From contig NZ_CP110854.1 of NCBI RefSeq assembly GCF_027594745.1, positions 2,026,501 to 2,090,500 on the forward strand: a stretch of DNA of 64,000 nucleotides, given 5' to 3'. Both the position numbers and the translations under genes were made by a program. The stretch is from Saprospira grandis. Lineage in GTDB: Bacteria > Bacteroidota > Bacteroidia > Chitinophagales > Saprospiraceae. Positions 48,326 to 56,845 of the stretch are shown piece after piece (within the stretch, counting starts at the first letter, position 1; each line of letters begins with the position of its first letter). The notes under the pieces are model-generated. The model saw nothing but the letters and a program-made list of their open reading frames with translations, searched no databases and was not told the DNA's origin.

Positions 48326-49270
48326 ATGCAAAACAGAACATCATTAGCATGGCTCAGCTGGAGCTTGAGCCTCTTATTTTTATTGTCTACGGCTTGTAAA
48401 ACAGCCGAAAAGGTACAAATTGACCCTAGTCAGCGCCTAGAAAACTCCTTGCTTTGGGAGATTAAGGGCAAGGGCATCAAAACCTCTTATTTGTTTGGGA
48501 CTATTCATATGATTGGCGAGAAAGACTATAGCTTTAGTGAAAAAGCCGAGGCTGCACTGGATAAAAGCCAGCGTTTGGTCCTCGAAATCGATATGTCGAA
48601 TATGATGCAAATGGGTATGCAAATGCTCACCTTAGCGCCCATGCAAGGCGGCAAAAAACTCAAGGACCTATTGCCCGAAAAAGACTATGAGTTGGTGAAA
48701 ACCTATTTTACCGAAGAGGCCACAAATCCAGAACTCAAGATGATGCCTTTTTCTATGATCGAGAACTGGAAACCCATGTTGCTGCAGTCTTTTTTGTATC
48801 AGGATATGATTGAGGGGCAGACCAAAGCCTATGAGGTGGAACTGATGGCCATGGCCAAAAAACGCAATATGAGTTTTGGGGGATTGGAGACGGTAGCCGA
48901 CCAGATGAATGTCTTTGAGAAGATTCCTTATAAGGACCAAGCTCAGGCGCTGCTAGAAGGCGTAAAAGGCCTAAAAAATGGAGATCAATCGGGCAAAAAA
49001 GAGTTTGCCCAATTGGTAGAGCTCTACAAAAAAGCCGATGTTGATGGACTGATTGAAAGCAGCAGCGAACAGATGGAAGATATGGATAATTCGGAAGAAG
49101 AGCTTTTGATCAAGCGAAACAATAACTGGATTCCCCTAATTAAGGAGTTTTCTAAGAAAGAGGCCTGTTTTTATGCTGTAGGGGCAGCCCATTTGGGCGG
49201 TCCGCATGGCGTAATTCGCCTTTTGCGCAAAGAGGGCTACCAGCTGACGCCTATTGATATTAAAGACTAA
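48326..49270 (+). CDS. TraB/GumN-family lipoprotein
   Basis: A 314-residue protein of the Tiki-like TraB/GumN family, putative metal-dependent proteases of the EreA/ChaN clan. A lipobox 'LLFLLSTAC' puts the lipid on Cys24. Family motifs: 'TSYLFGTIHMIGEKDY' near residue 52 with the first conserved GTxH, 'LVLEIDMSNMMQMGMQM' with a conserved Glu, 'GGLETVADQMNVFEKIPYKD', and the C-terminal 'ACFYAVGAAHLGGPHGVIRL' with a second His pair. The two GX2H-type motifs are intact, so activity is likely; substrate unknown. The 2-deoxyribosyltransferase-like gene follows immediately. Confidence 0.88.
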   Translation: MQNRTSLAWLSWSLSLLFLLSTACKTAEKVQIDPSQRLENSLLWEIKGKGIKTSYLFGTIHMIGEKDYSFSEKAEAALDKSQRLVLEIDMSNMMQMGMQMLTLAPMQGGKKLKDLLPEKDYELVKTYFTEEATNPELKMMPFSMIENWKPMLLQSFLYQDMIEGQTKAYEVELMAMAKKRNMSFGGLETVADQMNVFEKIPYKDQAQALLEGVKGLKNGDQSGKKEFAQLVELYKKADVDGLIESSSEQMEDMDNSEEELLIKRNNNWIPLIKEFSKKEACFYAVGAAHLGGPHGVIRLLRKEGYQLTPIDIKD

Positions 49271-49273
49271 GTG

Positions 49274-49732
49274 ATGAGAATTATTAAACCGCCTTTTCCC
49301 TACGAAAAAGCCCCAAAGGAAAAGCTGCTCTTTTTGGCTGGGAGCATAGATATGGGCAAGGCTCAAGACTGGCAGTCTTGGGTGGGCTATCAGCTCATAA
49401 AAGAAGATTTGTTGATCCTGAACCCCCGCCGAGATGGCTGGGATAGTAGCTGGGAACAAAGCATTGATCATCCTGAGTTTAAGGCACAGGTAGATTGGGA
49501 GCTAAAGGGTTTGGAAGAAGCCGATTTTAGGCTGTTTCACTTTGAACCCCAATCTCAATCGCCAATTACCCTCATGGAGTTGGGCTTATTTGGGCCAAAA
49601 AAAGGCAGCATTGTGCATTGTCCCAAAGATTTTTGGAGAAAAGGCAATGTAGATGTGGTCTGCCAACGCTATGGGATTCCACAAGCGGATAGTTTAGAGG
49701 CCGCCCTAGAACAAATTCGAGCTTGGATGTAG
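49274..49732 (+). CDS. nucleoside 2-deoxyribosyltransferase-like protein
   Basis: A 152-residue cytoplasmic protein. The ATG at 49274 is preferred to the GTG one codon before. 'KLLFLAGSIDMG' near the N-terminus, 'LLILNPRRDGWDSSWEQSID', 'AQVDWELKGLEEADFRLFHF' and 'SPITLMELGLFG' follow the NDT family, with Glu of 'LMELGL' as the catalytic nucleophile and Asp and Tyr-like residues around. The family swaps bases on deoxyribonucleosides or hydrolyses them; some members sense or act in phage defence. It starts directly behind the TraB gene and ends in a strong terminator. Confidence 0.8.
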   Translation: MRIIKPPFPYEKAPKEKLLFLAGSIDMGKAQDWQSWVGYQLIKEDLLILNPRRDGWDSSWEQSIDHPEFKAQVDWELKGLEEADFRLFHFEPQSQSPITLMELGLFGPKKGSIVHCPKDFWRKGNVDVVCQRYGIPQADSLEAALEQIRAWM

Positions 49733-49737
49733 CTCTT

Positions 49738-49771
49738 AAAGGGAGGTTAAGCCTCCCTTTGGCCTTTTTTT
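49738..49771 (+). terminator. intrinsic terminator of the TraB operon
   Basis: AAAGGGAGG (49738-49746) pairs with CCTCCCTTT (49752-49760) and GGCC plus seven Ts follow. Confidence 0.88.
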
Positions 49772-49810
49772 AGCTCGCTAAAAGTTGTATTTTCTAAAAA
49801 ACAATTGCTT

Positions 49811-51100
49811 ATGCGTACTAGCATTTTTATTCTTTGCTTTTGGCTGACCGCCCTTGGCCTTCGGGCCCAAGGCTATATCCTCCTCCCCATGGATGAGGCC
49901 CAAACCAATCACCTGAAAGCCTATGGCATCACCTATAAGGTCCTAGAATTAAAACAGGAGGCCTGGTGGTTGCTCAATTACCGAGGCGGTAGCTTTGCTT
50001 TTCCCTACTCCGATGTCTTCAAAAAGGAGTGCATTACCCGAGGCGTCCGCTTTGAGGTTTTGGCCGAGGCCAAGTTCAATAATATCCTCAACCAAATTGC
50101 CGACCCCGAGGTCAATATGGAGGCCATGAAGCTAGAGGTCCCACCCAAAATTGCCGTTTATAGCCCTACGGTTAATGCCCGCGGAAAAGAAATTCAACCC
50201 TGGGATGATGCCGTGACCCTGGTCCTCACTTATGCCGAAATCCCCTACGATTTGGTCTATGATGATGAGGTCCTCAATATGAAGTTGCCCGAATACGATT
50301 GGCTGCATCTTCACCATGAAGATTTTACGGGCCAATACGGAAAGTTTTACGCCAGCTATAATAATCAACAATGGTATAGAGAGTATGTCCGAAATATGGA
50401 AAACCTAGCCGAAAAACACGGCTTCAATAAGGTCTCTCAACTCAAATTGGCCGTGGTAAAACGCATCCAGGAGTTTGTGGCTGGCGGCGGCTTTATGTTT
50501 GCCATGTGCTCGGCTACCGATACCTACGATATCGCACTAGCCGCCGAGGGGGTCGATATTTGCGACCATATGTATGATGGCGATCCCGCCGATCCGCAGG
50601 CCCAAGCTAAACTCGATTTTAGCAAAACTTTTGCCTTCAAGGATTTTCAATTGGTCCGAGATCCCTATAAATACGAGTATTCTACCATCGATGCCTCGCC
50701 CATGACGGCCCCCGCCCGCCGTGTGCAAGACAAACAAGATTACTTTAATCTCTTCGAGTTTTCGGCCAAATGGGACCCCGTACCCAGCATGCTCACCCAA
50801 TGCCATAACCGCACCGTTAGGGGCTTTATGGGCCAAACAACGGCCTTCAGAAAAACTCAGATTAAGTCCAATGTGCTGGTCCTTGGCGAAAATAAAGCCG
50901 CCAATGAGGCCCGCTACATCCATGGCACTTTCCAAAAGGGCTTTTTCAGCTTTTATGGGGGCCACGACCCCGAGGATTACCGCCATTTTGTGCACGATCC
51001 CGCCACCGACCTCAATCTGCACCCCAACTCAGAAGGCTATCGCCTGATTCTGAATAATGTGCTCTTTCCCGCCGCAAAAAAGAAAAAACGTAAAACTTAA
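49811..51100 (+). CDS. secreted conserved Bacteroidota protein, often called 'asparagine synthetase B'
   Basis: A 429-residue protein. Signal MRTSIFILCFWLTALGLRAQ; the mature part starts 'GYILLPMDEAQTNHLKAYGI' and continues 'VLELKQEAWWLLNYRGGSFA', the characteristic opening of a Bacteroidota family labelled asparagine synthetase B in many genomes. No Cys2 glutaminase or ATP-pyrophosphatase (SGGxDS) motif is visible, and the protein is exported, so that label is not supported. 'VAGGGFMFAMCSATDTYDIA' and 'FFSFYGGHDPEDYRHFVHDP' resemble a type 1 amidotransferase-like or trehalose-utilisation-like fold with a Cys and a His. Function unknown. It ends in a terminator that touches repeat copy 20. 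Confidence 0.7.
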   Translation: MRTSIFILCFWLTALGLRAQGYILLPMDEAQTNHLKAYGITYKVLELKQEAWWLLNYRGGSFAFPYSDVFKKECITRGVRFEVLAEAKFNNILNQIADPEVNMEAMKLEVPPKIAVYSPTVNARGKEIQPWDDAVTLVLTYAEIPYDLVYDDEVLNMKLPEYDWLHLHHEDFTGQYGKFYASYNNQQWYREYVRNMENLAEKHGFNKVSQLKLAVVKRIQEFVAGGGFMFAMCSATDTYDIALAAEGVDICDHMYDGDPADPQAQAKLDFSKTFAFKDFQLVRDPYKYEYSTIDASPMTAPARRVQDKQDYFNLFEFSAKWDPVPSMLTQCHNRTVRGFMGQTTAFRKTQIKSNVLVLGENKAANEARYIHGTFQKGFFSFYGGHDPEDYRHFVHDPATDLNLHPNSEGYRLILNNVLFPAAKKKKRKT

Positions 51101-51109
51101 TTTAATAAG

Positions 51110-51138
51110 AATAGTCTGCTTTGCAGGCTATTTTTTTT
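51110..51138 (+). terminator. intrinsic terminator of the 49811 gene
   Basis: AATAGTCTGC (51110-51119) pairs with GCAGGCTATT (51123-51132) with one G-T pair; eight Ts follow and repeat copy 20 starts at the next base. Confidence 0.88.
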
Positions 51139-51251
51139 GGGCCTCCCGCCTTCGGCGGGCGCTACGTTGCGGGGCTCGCAGGTCTGCTCGGCCCTTCGTC
51201 AGCTTCGCTGCCTCGGTCTGGCCTTCGGCCACCCCTCCACATCGCTAGGCC
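51139..51251 (+). repeat. GC-rich hairpin element, copy 20 (type A)
   Basis: GGGCCTCCCGCCTTCGGCGG start, first hairpin CCCGCCTTCGGCGGG, core GCTCGCAGGTCTGCTCGGCC, second CAGCTTCGCTG, third GGCCTTCGGCC, end CACATCGCTAGGCC. Two more hairpins follow (CAGGCCC/GGGCCTG and GGGCGC/GCGCCC, 51264-51301). Confidence 0.89.
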
Positions 51252-51373
51252 GGCTAAAGAAAACAGGCCCCAAGGGCCTGCCAAAAGGGCGCTGCGCGCC
51301 CAAGGCGGTCTCCTTTTGGGCCCAGAGCAACGGCCCTTTCTCTATTCCACAACAAAAATTGTCCTCGAATAGC

Positions 51374-51381
51374 TATCTTTG
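51374..51381 (+). promoter_or_regulatory. promoter -7 box TATCTTTG
   Basis: TATCTTTG, 83 bases before the DUF4837 lipoprotein ATG. A good -7 match without a clear TTTG upstream. Confidence 0.45.
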
Positions 51382-51463
51382 CCGCAAACCATTCTAAGCC
51401 CAACTTGCATCTACTGAGGTAATAGCACTTCATTCTCTGCATTAAAACAGACAGCTTTTAACT

Positions 51464-52546
51464 ATGCGTATATTTTACTTTCTTAGCCTGCTTTCTATCC
51501 CGCTTTTCTTTTCAAGCGCTTGTACAGATGCACAACGCGAACGCCTAGAGGTAACCCCTATGGCCTACGGTAGTGTGGACCAAATGCATTTGGTTTGCGA
51601 TGAATACCTTTGGGATAAGTCGCCTATCGGGGATAGCATCCGCCAATATTTTGAGGCCCTTTATCCTATTACCCCTCAGCCAGAGCCTATTTTGGACCTC
51701 CGTCATGTGGAGAGCCGAGAGTTTAATAAGGTGCTCAAAACACATCGCTCTATTGTCATTTTAGCCGACCTTTCTGAGGAGGAGGAGGCCGGAACGGCCT
51801 TGGTCCGCAAAGTGCTGGGCCCAAAAAAGGTGAAAAAAGCATTTACCGACCCCAGCTACCGAATTATGGTACAAAAAAATCGCTGGGCCAAGGACCAAAC
51901 GGTCATTTTTTGGTTCGCTCCCGATCGCCAAAGCTTGTTTGAAACCGTTTGCCGAGATTATCAAAAGGTGATCAATATTCTGCATGAAAAGGATACCGAA
52001 AAACTGGTCAAACAGGTCTATTTCTCTGGCCAAACGGAAGAAGTAGAGGCCGATATTCGCCAAGGCTTAAACCTCAGCCTTTCGGTGCCCAAAGGCTATA
52101 AAATTGCCCATCAAGATTCGGTGGCCTGCTGGCTGCGCAAAGAAACCAATAAGGTGAGTAGCAATATTTTTATCTATAGCATTGAAAATCCTGGCCCCAA
52201 TACCCTGAGCCCAGATAGCCTGAAGGCTATCCGTAACCGCCTGACCAAAGACTATTTTTCTAGCTGGCAAGAGGGCTCTTATATGCAAATTGACGATGTG
52301 AATTTGCCCACTTATTACGAAAAAATTGATTTTGGAGAAAGAGAGGCCCTGCAAGCAAGGGGCATTTGGTTTATGGCCAATGACTTTATGGGCGGTCCTT
52401 TCGTGACTTACCTTATCCCTGATCCCGATAGAAATAGAATCATTTTATTAGATGGCTTTATTCATGCCCCGGGCCAAAAGAAACGGCCCGAAATGCGCAA
52501 ACTGGATGTGATATTTTCCACCTTTGCGCTAAAGGCTAAAGAGTAA
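51464..52546 (+). CDS. DUF4837 family lipoprotein
   Basis: A 360-residue lipoprotein of a Bacteroidota-specific family. The lipobox 'LFFSSAC' puts the lipid on Cys20. The body follows the family: 'MAYGSVDQMHLVCDEYLW' near the start, 'FNKVLKTHRSIVILADL', 'KVLGPKKVKKAFTDPSY', and late 'YFSSWQEGSYMQIDDVNLPT' plus 'ALQARGIWFMANDFMGGPFV'. Two similar halves are likely. The role is unknown; such proteins sit in the periplasm or outer membrane. Has its own promoter box (51374) and a strong terminator (52551-52584). Confidence 0.85.
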   Translation: MRIFYFLSLLSIPLFFSSACTDAQRERLEVTPMAYGSVDQMHLVCDEYLWDKSPIGDSIRQYFEALYPITPQPEPILDLRHVESREFNKVLKTHRSIVILADLSEEEEAGTALVRKVLGPKKVKKAFTDPSYRIMVQKNRWAKDQTVIFWFAPDRQSLFETVCRDYQKVINILHEKDTEKLVKQVYFSGQTEEVEADIRQGLNLSLSVPKGYKIAHQDSVACWLRKETNKVSSNIFIYSIENPGPNTLSPDSLKAIRNRLTKDYFSSWQEGSYMQIDDVNLPTYYEKIDFGEREALQARGIWFMANDFMGGPFVTYLIPDPDRNRIILLDGFIHAPGQKKRPEMRKLDVIFSTFALKAKE

Positions 52547-52550
52547 ATCT

Positions 52551-52584
52551 AAAGGCCCCAAAAACCTAAGTTTTTGGGGCCTTT
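52551..52584 (+). terminator. intrinsic terminator of the DUF4837 gene
   Basis: A perfect 15-base stem (52551-52565, AAAGGCCCCAAAAAC, with 52570-52584) and a CTAA loop, five bases after the stop. Symmetric, so it could also stop traffic from the right. Confidence 0.88.
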
Positions 52585-52677
52585 CTGCGTCTAGCAGGCC
52601 CGATAGGGCCGCAGGCAATAGCTGGCCTAGCACAAAATTCATAGCAAACCATGGCCAAAGCAGCGCGATTAAATCTG

Positions 52678-52813
52678 GCTGAGGGATGAGAGCAGGGCCG
52701 CCGCAGGCGGCAGACCCAAGGCTTTTGAAGCAAAGCGAAAAAGCCTGCAGGGCCGAGCGAGCAGCGAGCTGCGGACAGCCCGACCCGAGGCCGAAGGCCG
52801 AAGGGGCAGCCCC
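52678..52813 (-). repeat. GC-rich hairpin element, copy 21 (type C)
   Basis: Minus-strand GGGGCTGCCCCTTCGGCCTT at 52813, 5 bases past the mutS stop (TAGGTTTTGGGG). 'CGGGTCGGGCTGTCCGCAGC', core TCGCTGCTCGCTCGGCCC, an A/T-containing second hairpin, third GCCGCCTGCGGCGGC, end CATCCCTCAGCC. Confidence 0.87.
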
Positions 52814-52818
52814 AAAAC

Positions 52819-55473
52819 CTAATGATCTTCCTCGCCTAGCATCTTTTTAATTTCCAGCAGCTTGAGCATAGACTCAATGGGCGTCATGCGGTTAAGGTCT
52901 AGGGCCTCCACATAATCCCGCATTTTCTCGAAACGGGGATCGGGAGCGGCATCAAAGATATTGAGCTGCATGGCCTGTACATTTTGGACCGCCTTGAGTT
53001 TGTCGCCTAGACTTTCGGCTTTTTCCTCTTGGGCCGAGCGTTGCTCTTCGAGTTGGGCCAAAATTTCGCTGGCGCGCAAAATGAGCTGTGGCGGCATGCC
53101 CGCCATTTTGGCCACATGAATTCCAAAGCTGTGCTCGGAGCCGCCTGCCTTGAGCTTGCGCAAAAAGATGACCTTTTTGCCCAGCTCCTTAGTGGCCACA
53201 TGAAAATTCTTGATGCGGTCAAACTGTTGGGCCAGCTCATTGAGCTCGTGATAGTGGGTGGCAAAAAGCGTTTTGGGCCGAGCTGTGGGGTGGTTATGCA
53301 GATATTCGGCAATGGCCCAGGCAATAGAAATGCCGTCATAAGTACTCGTTCCCCGCCCAATTTCATCCAGTAAAATGAGGCTGCGGTTCGAGATATTATT
53401 GAGAATGCTGGCCGTTTCGTTCATTTCCACCATAAAAGTGGACTCGCCAGAGGAGATATTATCGGAGGCGCCCACCCGGGTGAAAATGCGGTCAATAAGG
53501 CCCAATTTAGCGCTATCGGCAGGGACAAAGGCACCCATTTGGGCCATTAGGGAAATTAGGGCCGTTTGTCGCAAAAGGGCGGATTTACCCGACATATTTG
53601 GGCCAGTAATCATCAAAATCTGCTGTCGCTCATTGTCCAAAAAGATATCGTTGGGCACATACAGCTCTCCAGCCTTGAGCTGTTGTTCAATCACGGGATG
53701 TCGGCCCGCCTTAATCTCAATGTCGAGCCCCTCATGCATTTGGGGACGGCAATAATTCTGCTCCAGGGCCAAAACATGATAGCTATGCAGGCAGTCGAGT
53801 TGGGCCACTAGTTGGGCATTAGTTTGTACGGGGCGGATATAATCATTGAGGAAAAGGACCAGCTCTCCAAAAAGCTTTTGCTCTAAGGCAATGATTTTCT
53901 CTTCGGCAGAAAGGATTTTGCCCTCCAATTGTTTCAGCTCCTCACTAATGTAGCGCTCAGAATTGGTCAGGGTTTGTTTGCGCACCCAATGATCGGGAAT
54001 CAGGTCCTTATCTTTATAGCGATTGGTGACCTCTAGGTAGTAGCCAAAAACATTATTAAAGCCAATTTTGAGCTTATCAATGCCTGTTTCTTTGGCCTCT
54101 TTGACTCGGATGCGCTCTAGGTGTTCGCGGCTATTGGCAATCAGGTCGCGCAATTCGTCTAGCTCCTCCGATACCCCAGTTCCAATAAAGCCGCCTTTAT
54201 CCGTTTTAACGCTGGGCTCTTCCTTTAGCCAATTATCTACTCTTTGGCAGAGTAGGGGACAAAGCTGCATGCGTTCGGCAATAGATTGTAGTTGGGGCTG
54301 TTTATCTTGGGCCAAAGCCTCCTTAATTGGGCCAAGGGCCAGAATAGAGCGTTGCAATTGGCGGACCTCTCTGGGGTTGATTTTTCCCAAAGGAATTTTG
54401 GCCACCAAGTGCTCTAGATCGCCCAATTGCTGCAATTGATCTGCAATTAGCAAGGCCAAATTGGGTTGGTCAATAAAGGCTTGCACCACCTCATGTCGAC
54501 TCTCTATAGACGTCAAGTCTTTGCGAGGCATCAGGACCCATTTGCGTAGCAAACGGCTGCCCATAGGCGAAATCGTTTTGTCCATGACATCCAACAAACT
54601 CACCCCAGAGCTGTAGGCGCTGCCCACCAACTCTAGGTTGCGAATAGTAAAACTATCCATCCAAACATAGCGGTCGGTAGGAATCCGAGCAATTTGTACA
54701 ATATGCTTGAGGTTTTTGTTCTCGGTGGTTTGTACATAATGCAGAATTGCTCCTGCGGCAATTTGGGCCATTTCCAATTGCTCAATGCCAAAGCCTTTTA
54801 AGGAGCTCACTTCAAACTGTTCCAGCAGTTTTTCGCGGCTATAATCGGGCATAAAGACCCAATCTTCAATACCATAAGTATAATAACGCTCTCCAAAACG
54901 CTCCAAAAGTTCTTTCTTCTGATTTTTGGCATAAATGATCTCGGCGGGCTGAAAATTTTGCAGCAATTTATCGATGCTAGCCGTATTGCCTTCAACCACC
55001 AAAAACTCGGCGGTAGAAATATCGAGGAGGGCCAAACCGAGCTGATCTTTGCGCCCAATATGCAGGGCGGCCAAAAAGTTGTTGCTCTTATGGTCCAGAA
55101 TATTGTCATTGGTGGTAATGCCCGGCGTAACCAGCTCAACCACCCCTCTTTTTACAATTTTCTTTTGCTTAGAGGGCTTCTCTAGTTGGTCGCAAACGGC
55201 CACCCGATAACCTGCCCGTACCAATTTGGGCAAATAGGTATCTAAAGAATGATGCGGAAAACCCGCCAGCTCAATCTTAGAAGAGCCATTGTTTCGAGCA
55301 GTCAGCGTGATGCCCAAGACCTTGGAGGCCAGCACAGCATCACTCCCAAAGGTCTCATAAAAATCGCCTACTCGAAAGAGCAGGACGGCATCGGCATATT
55401 TTTGCTTAAAATCATTGTATTGCGCCATTAAAGGCGTCACTTTGGTCTTTTTCTTAGACTTGGCCAATTTCAT
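52819..55473 (-). CDS. mutS: DNA mismatch repair protein MutS
   Basis: Mismatch-recognition ATPase, 884 residues. The mismatch-binding Phe-x-Glu is in 'LLFRVGDFYETFGSDA' (domain I). Connector and clamp domains follow. The ABC-type ATPase at the C-terminal third has Walker A 'GPNMSGKSALLRQ' (624-636), the signature 'ISSGESTFMVEMNE', Walker B 'SLILLDEIGRGTSTYDG' and the H-loop 'LFATHYHELNEL'. The C-terminal helix-loop-helix dimer/tetramer part 'LDLNRMTPIESMLKLLEIKK' is present. Transcribed leftward; 41-bp repeats lie upstream and repeat copy 21 right behind its stop. Confidence 0.97.
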   Translation of the reverse strand: MKLAKSKKKTKVTPLMAQYNDFKQKYADAVLLFRVGDFYETFGSDAVLASKVLGITLTARNNGSSKIELAGFPHHSLDTYLPKLVRAGYRVAVCDQLEKPSKQKKIVKRGVVELVTPGITTNDNILDHKSNNFLAALHIGRKDQLGLALLDISTAEFLVVEGNTASIDKLLQNFQPAEIIYAKNQKKELLERFGERYYTYGIEDWVFMPDYSREKLLEQFEVSSLKGFGIEQLEMAQIAAGAILHYVQTTENKNLKHIVQIARIPTDRYVWMDSFTIRNLELVGSAYSSGVSLLDVMDKTISPMGSRLLRKWVLMPRKDLTSIESRHEVVQAFIDQPNLALLIADQLQQLGDLEHLVAKIPLGKINPREVRQLQRSILALGPIKEALAQDKQPQLQSIAERMQLCPLLCQRVDNWLKEEPSVKTDKGGFIGTGVSEELDELRDLIANSREHLERIRVKEAKETGIDKLKIGFNNVFGYYLEVTNRYKDKDLIPDHWVRKQTLTNSERYISEELKQLEGKILSAEEKIIALEQKLFGELVLFLNDYIRPVQTNAQLVAQLDCLHSYHVLALEQNYCRPQMHEGLDIEIKAGRHPVIEQQLKAGELYVPNDIFLDNERQQILMITGPNMSGKSALLRQTALISLMAQMGAFVPADSAKLGLIDRIFTRVGASDNISSGESTFMVEMNETASILNNISNRSLILLDEIGRGTSTYDGISIAWAIAEYLHNHPTARPKTLFATHYHELNELAQQFDRIKNFHVATKELGKKVIFLRKLKAGGSEHSFGIHVAKMAGMPPQLILRASEILAQLEEQRSAQEEKAESLGDKLKAVQNVQAMQLNIFDAAPDPRFEKMRDYVEALDLNRMTPIESMLKLLEIKKMLGEEDH

Positions 55474-55505
55474 TCGGCTTTAAGAGGTCATGATAATAAA
55501 TAGGC

Positions 55506-55626
55506 CCTTTCAAAAAAGGTCCTTTTTGAAAGGCGGGGAATATTCCTCCGTCAAAAATCGCCCTTTTTGAAGGAAGGGGGCTGTTTCTCCGTCAAAAATC
55601 GCCCTTTTTGAAGGAAGGGGGCTGAA
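55506..55626. repeat. 41-bp tandem repeat with internal hairpins
   Basis: Copies 55545-55585 and 55586-55626 match at 38 of 41 bases; each contains TCAAAAA/TTTTTGA. A diverged third unit (55506-55533) forms CCTTTCAAAAA/CTTTTTGAAAGG. Located between the fic stop and the mutS start. Confidence 0.75.
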
Positions 55627-55634
55627 AATAAGGT

Positions 55635-56699
55635 TTAAATCTTAGTGAGTAGGCTAAAAAGTCGGGGGTTAATATAAATATGGCTATTGGCATAGGCTCT
55701 TTTTTCAAGGAAGCCTAGTTCAAATAGTTGCTCTAAGTACCTACGAGCAGTAGATTCACTTTTACCAATGGCTAATTGTAAGTGCTCCACCCTAGTATAA
55801 ACATGCTTAAATAAATGCTCTAATAGATCTTTGCTATATATTCTAGGTAGCCTGGCCTGAATTTGATCTTTATAGTCTTTCATCAGCCTTAATATGGCTT
55901 GAATATTTTGAATTGTACTCCTAGCGGTTTGAATCACCCCTTCTAAGATATAAAGCACCCAAGAGGTCCAGTCGCCATGATCCCGAACAGCTTGTATGCG
56001 TTCATAGTAGGCCGCTTTTGTGGCAATAATATATTTACTAAGGTAGAGAATAGGGTAATCTAGAAGTTTTTGGGTGCAGAGGTATAAAATGTTAATAATT
56101 CGCCCAGTTCTTCCATTGCCATCATAGAAAGGGTGAATACTTTCAAACTGAAAGTGAATCACGGCCATTTTTATTAGGGGGTCTAAATGATCCATTTCGG
56201 GCTCATTGATATAAGCCTCTAAGTTAGCCATCAGGTCCTTTATCTCTTTTGCATCTTGAGGGGGCATGTAGATTAAATTGCCGTAAGCATCTCTTAAGCT
56301 AGTCCCCGCCTGTGTCCGAAAACCTGCATTATTGGCTTCTAGTTCTTCCTGAATTTGTAGGATATGGCGGTTGAGCAATAAGCCCTGCTCTTGTATTAAA
56401 GCAAAACCCGTCTTTAGGGCCGAAGCATAATTTAATACCTCCTTAGTGCTCAAACTAGCTACTTCTTGTGTAGAACGAGCCGAGTAAAGTGCATCATGAG
56501 TGGTCACAATATTCTCTACGGCAGAGCTTTCTTTGGCCTCTGTTAAAATCAAGCTATCTACCAAAATGCTAGCATTGGGCAGTGTTCCAGTTACTCCCTT
56601 TAGTTCCGCTAACACACGGTTGGCCTCAATGGCTTTTTTCAATAAAGGAATGGTCTCTAGCTCTTCTCTAGGAGGTAATTTTAATACTTGATAGCTCAT
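55635..56699 (-). CDS. Fic-domain protein (probable AMP-transferase)
   Basis: A 354-residue Fic enzyme. The N-terminal region holds the self-inhibition helix with motif (S/T)xxxE(G/N): Ser58-Glu62-Asn63 in 'SSAVENIVTTHDALY', so it is a class II Fic protein. The core has the full catalytic motif 'HPFYDGNGRTGR' (His189 and following) and the flap 'IYMPPQDAKEI'. The C-terminal ~80 residues form a winged helix ('LQLAIGKSESTARRYLEQLF'), as in many stand-alone regulatory Fic proteins. It would transfer AMP (or another nucleotide part) to a hydroxyl side chain of an unknown target. No antitoxin gene lies next to it. Confidence 0.92.
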   Translation of the reverse strand: MSYQVLKLPPREELETIPLLKKAIEANRVLAELKGVTGTLPNASILVDSLILTEAKESSAVENIVTTHDALYSARSTQEVASLSTKEVLNYASALKTGFALIQEQGLLLNRHILQIQEELEANNAGFRTQAGTSLRDAYGNLIYMPPQDAKEIKDLMANLEAYINEPEMDHLDPLIKMAVIHFQFESIHPFYDGNGRTGRIINILYLCTQKLLDYPILYLSKYIIATKAAYYERIQAVRDHGDWTSWVLYILEGVIQTARSTIQNIQAILRLMKDYKDQIQARLPRIYSKDLLEHLFKHVYTRVEHLQLAIGKSESTARRYLEQLFELGFLEKRAYANSHIYINPRLFSLLTKI

Positions 56700-56724
56700 C
56701 TCTTGCTCTTTTTTTGATTTTTTT

Positions 56725-56839
56725 GGGGCCTCCTGCCTGCGGCAGGCGCTACGTTCCGCAGCTCGCTATTCGCTCGGCCCTTCGCCGCTTTCAGCGGCTC
56801 GGTCTGGCCCTGCGGGCCACTGCTGCACATCGCTAGGCC
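56725..56839 (+). repeat. GC-rich hairpin element, copy 22 (type A)
   Basis: GGGGCCTCCTGCCTGCGGCA after seven Ts; core GCTCGCTATTCGCTCGGCCC, second hairpin CCGCTTTCAGCGG, third GGCCCTGCGGGCC, end CACATCGCTAGGCC. Faces the fic start at 25 bases. Confidence 0.9.
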
Positions 56840-56845
56840 AGCCAG

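Noticed and set aside
49271..49273. GTG start for the deoxyribosyltransferase-like gene
   Set aside because: The ATG right after it is the more usual start and gives the same protein minus one residue.
49811..51100. Asparagine synthetase function
   Set aside because: No N-terminal Cys, no SGGxDS motif, and the protein has a signal peptide.
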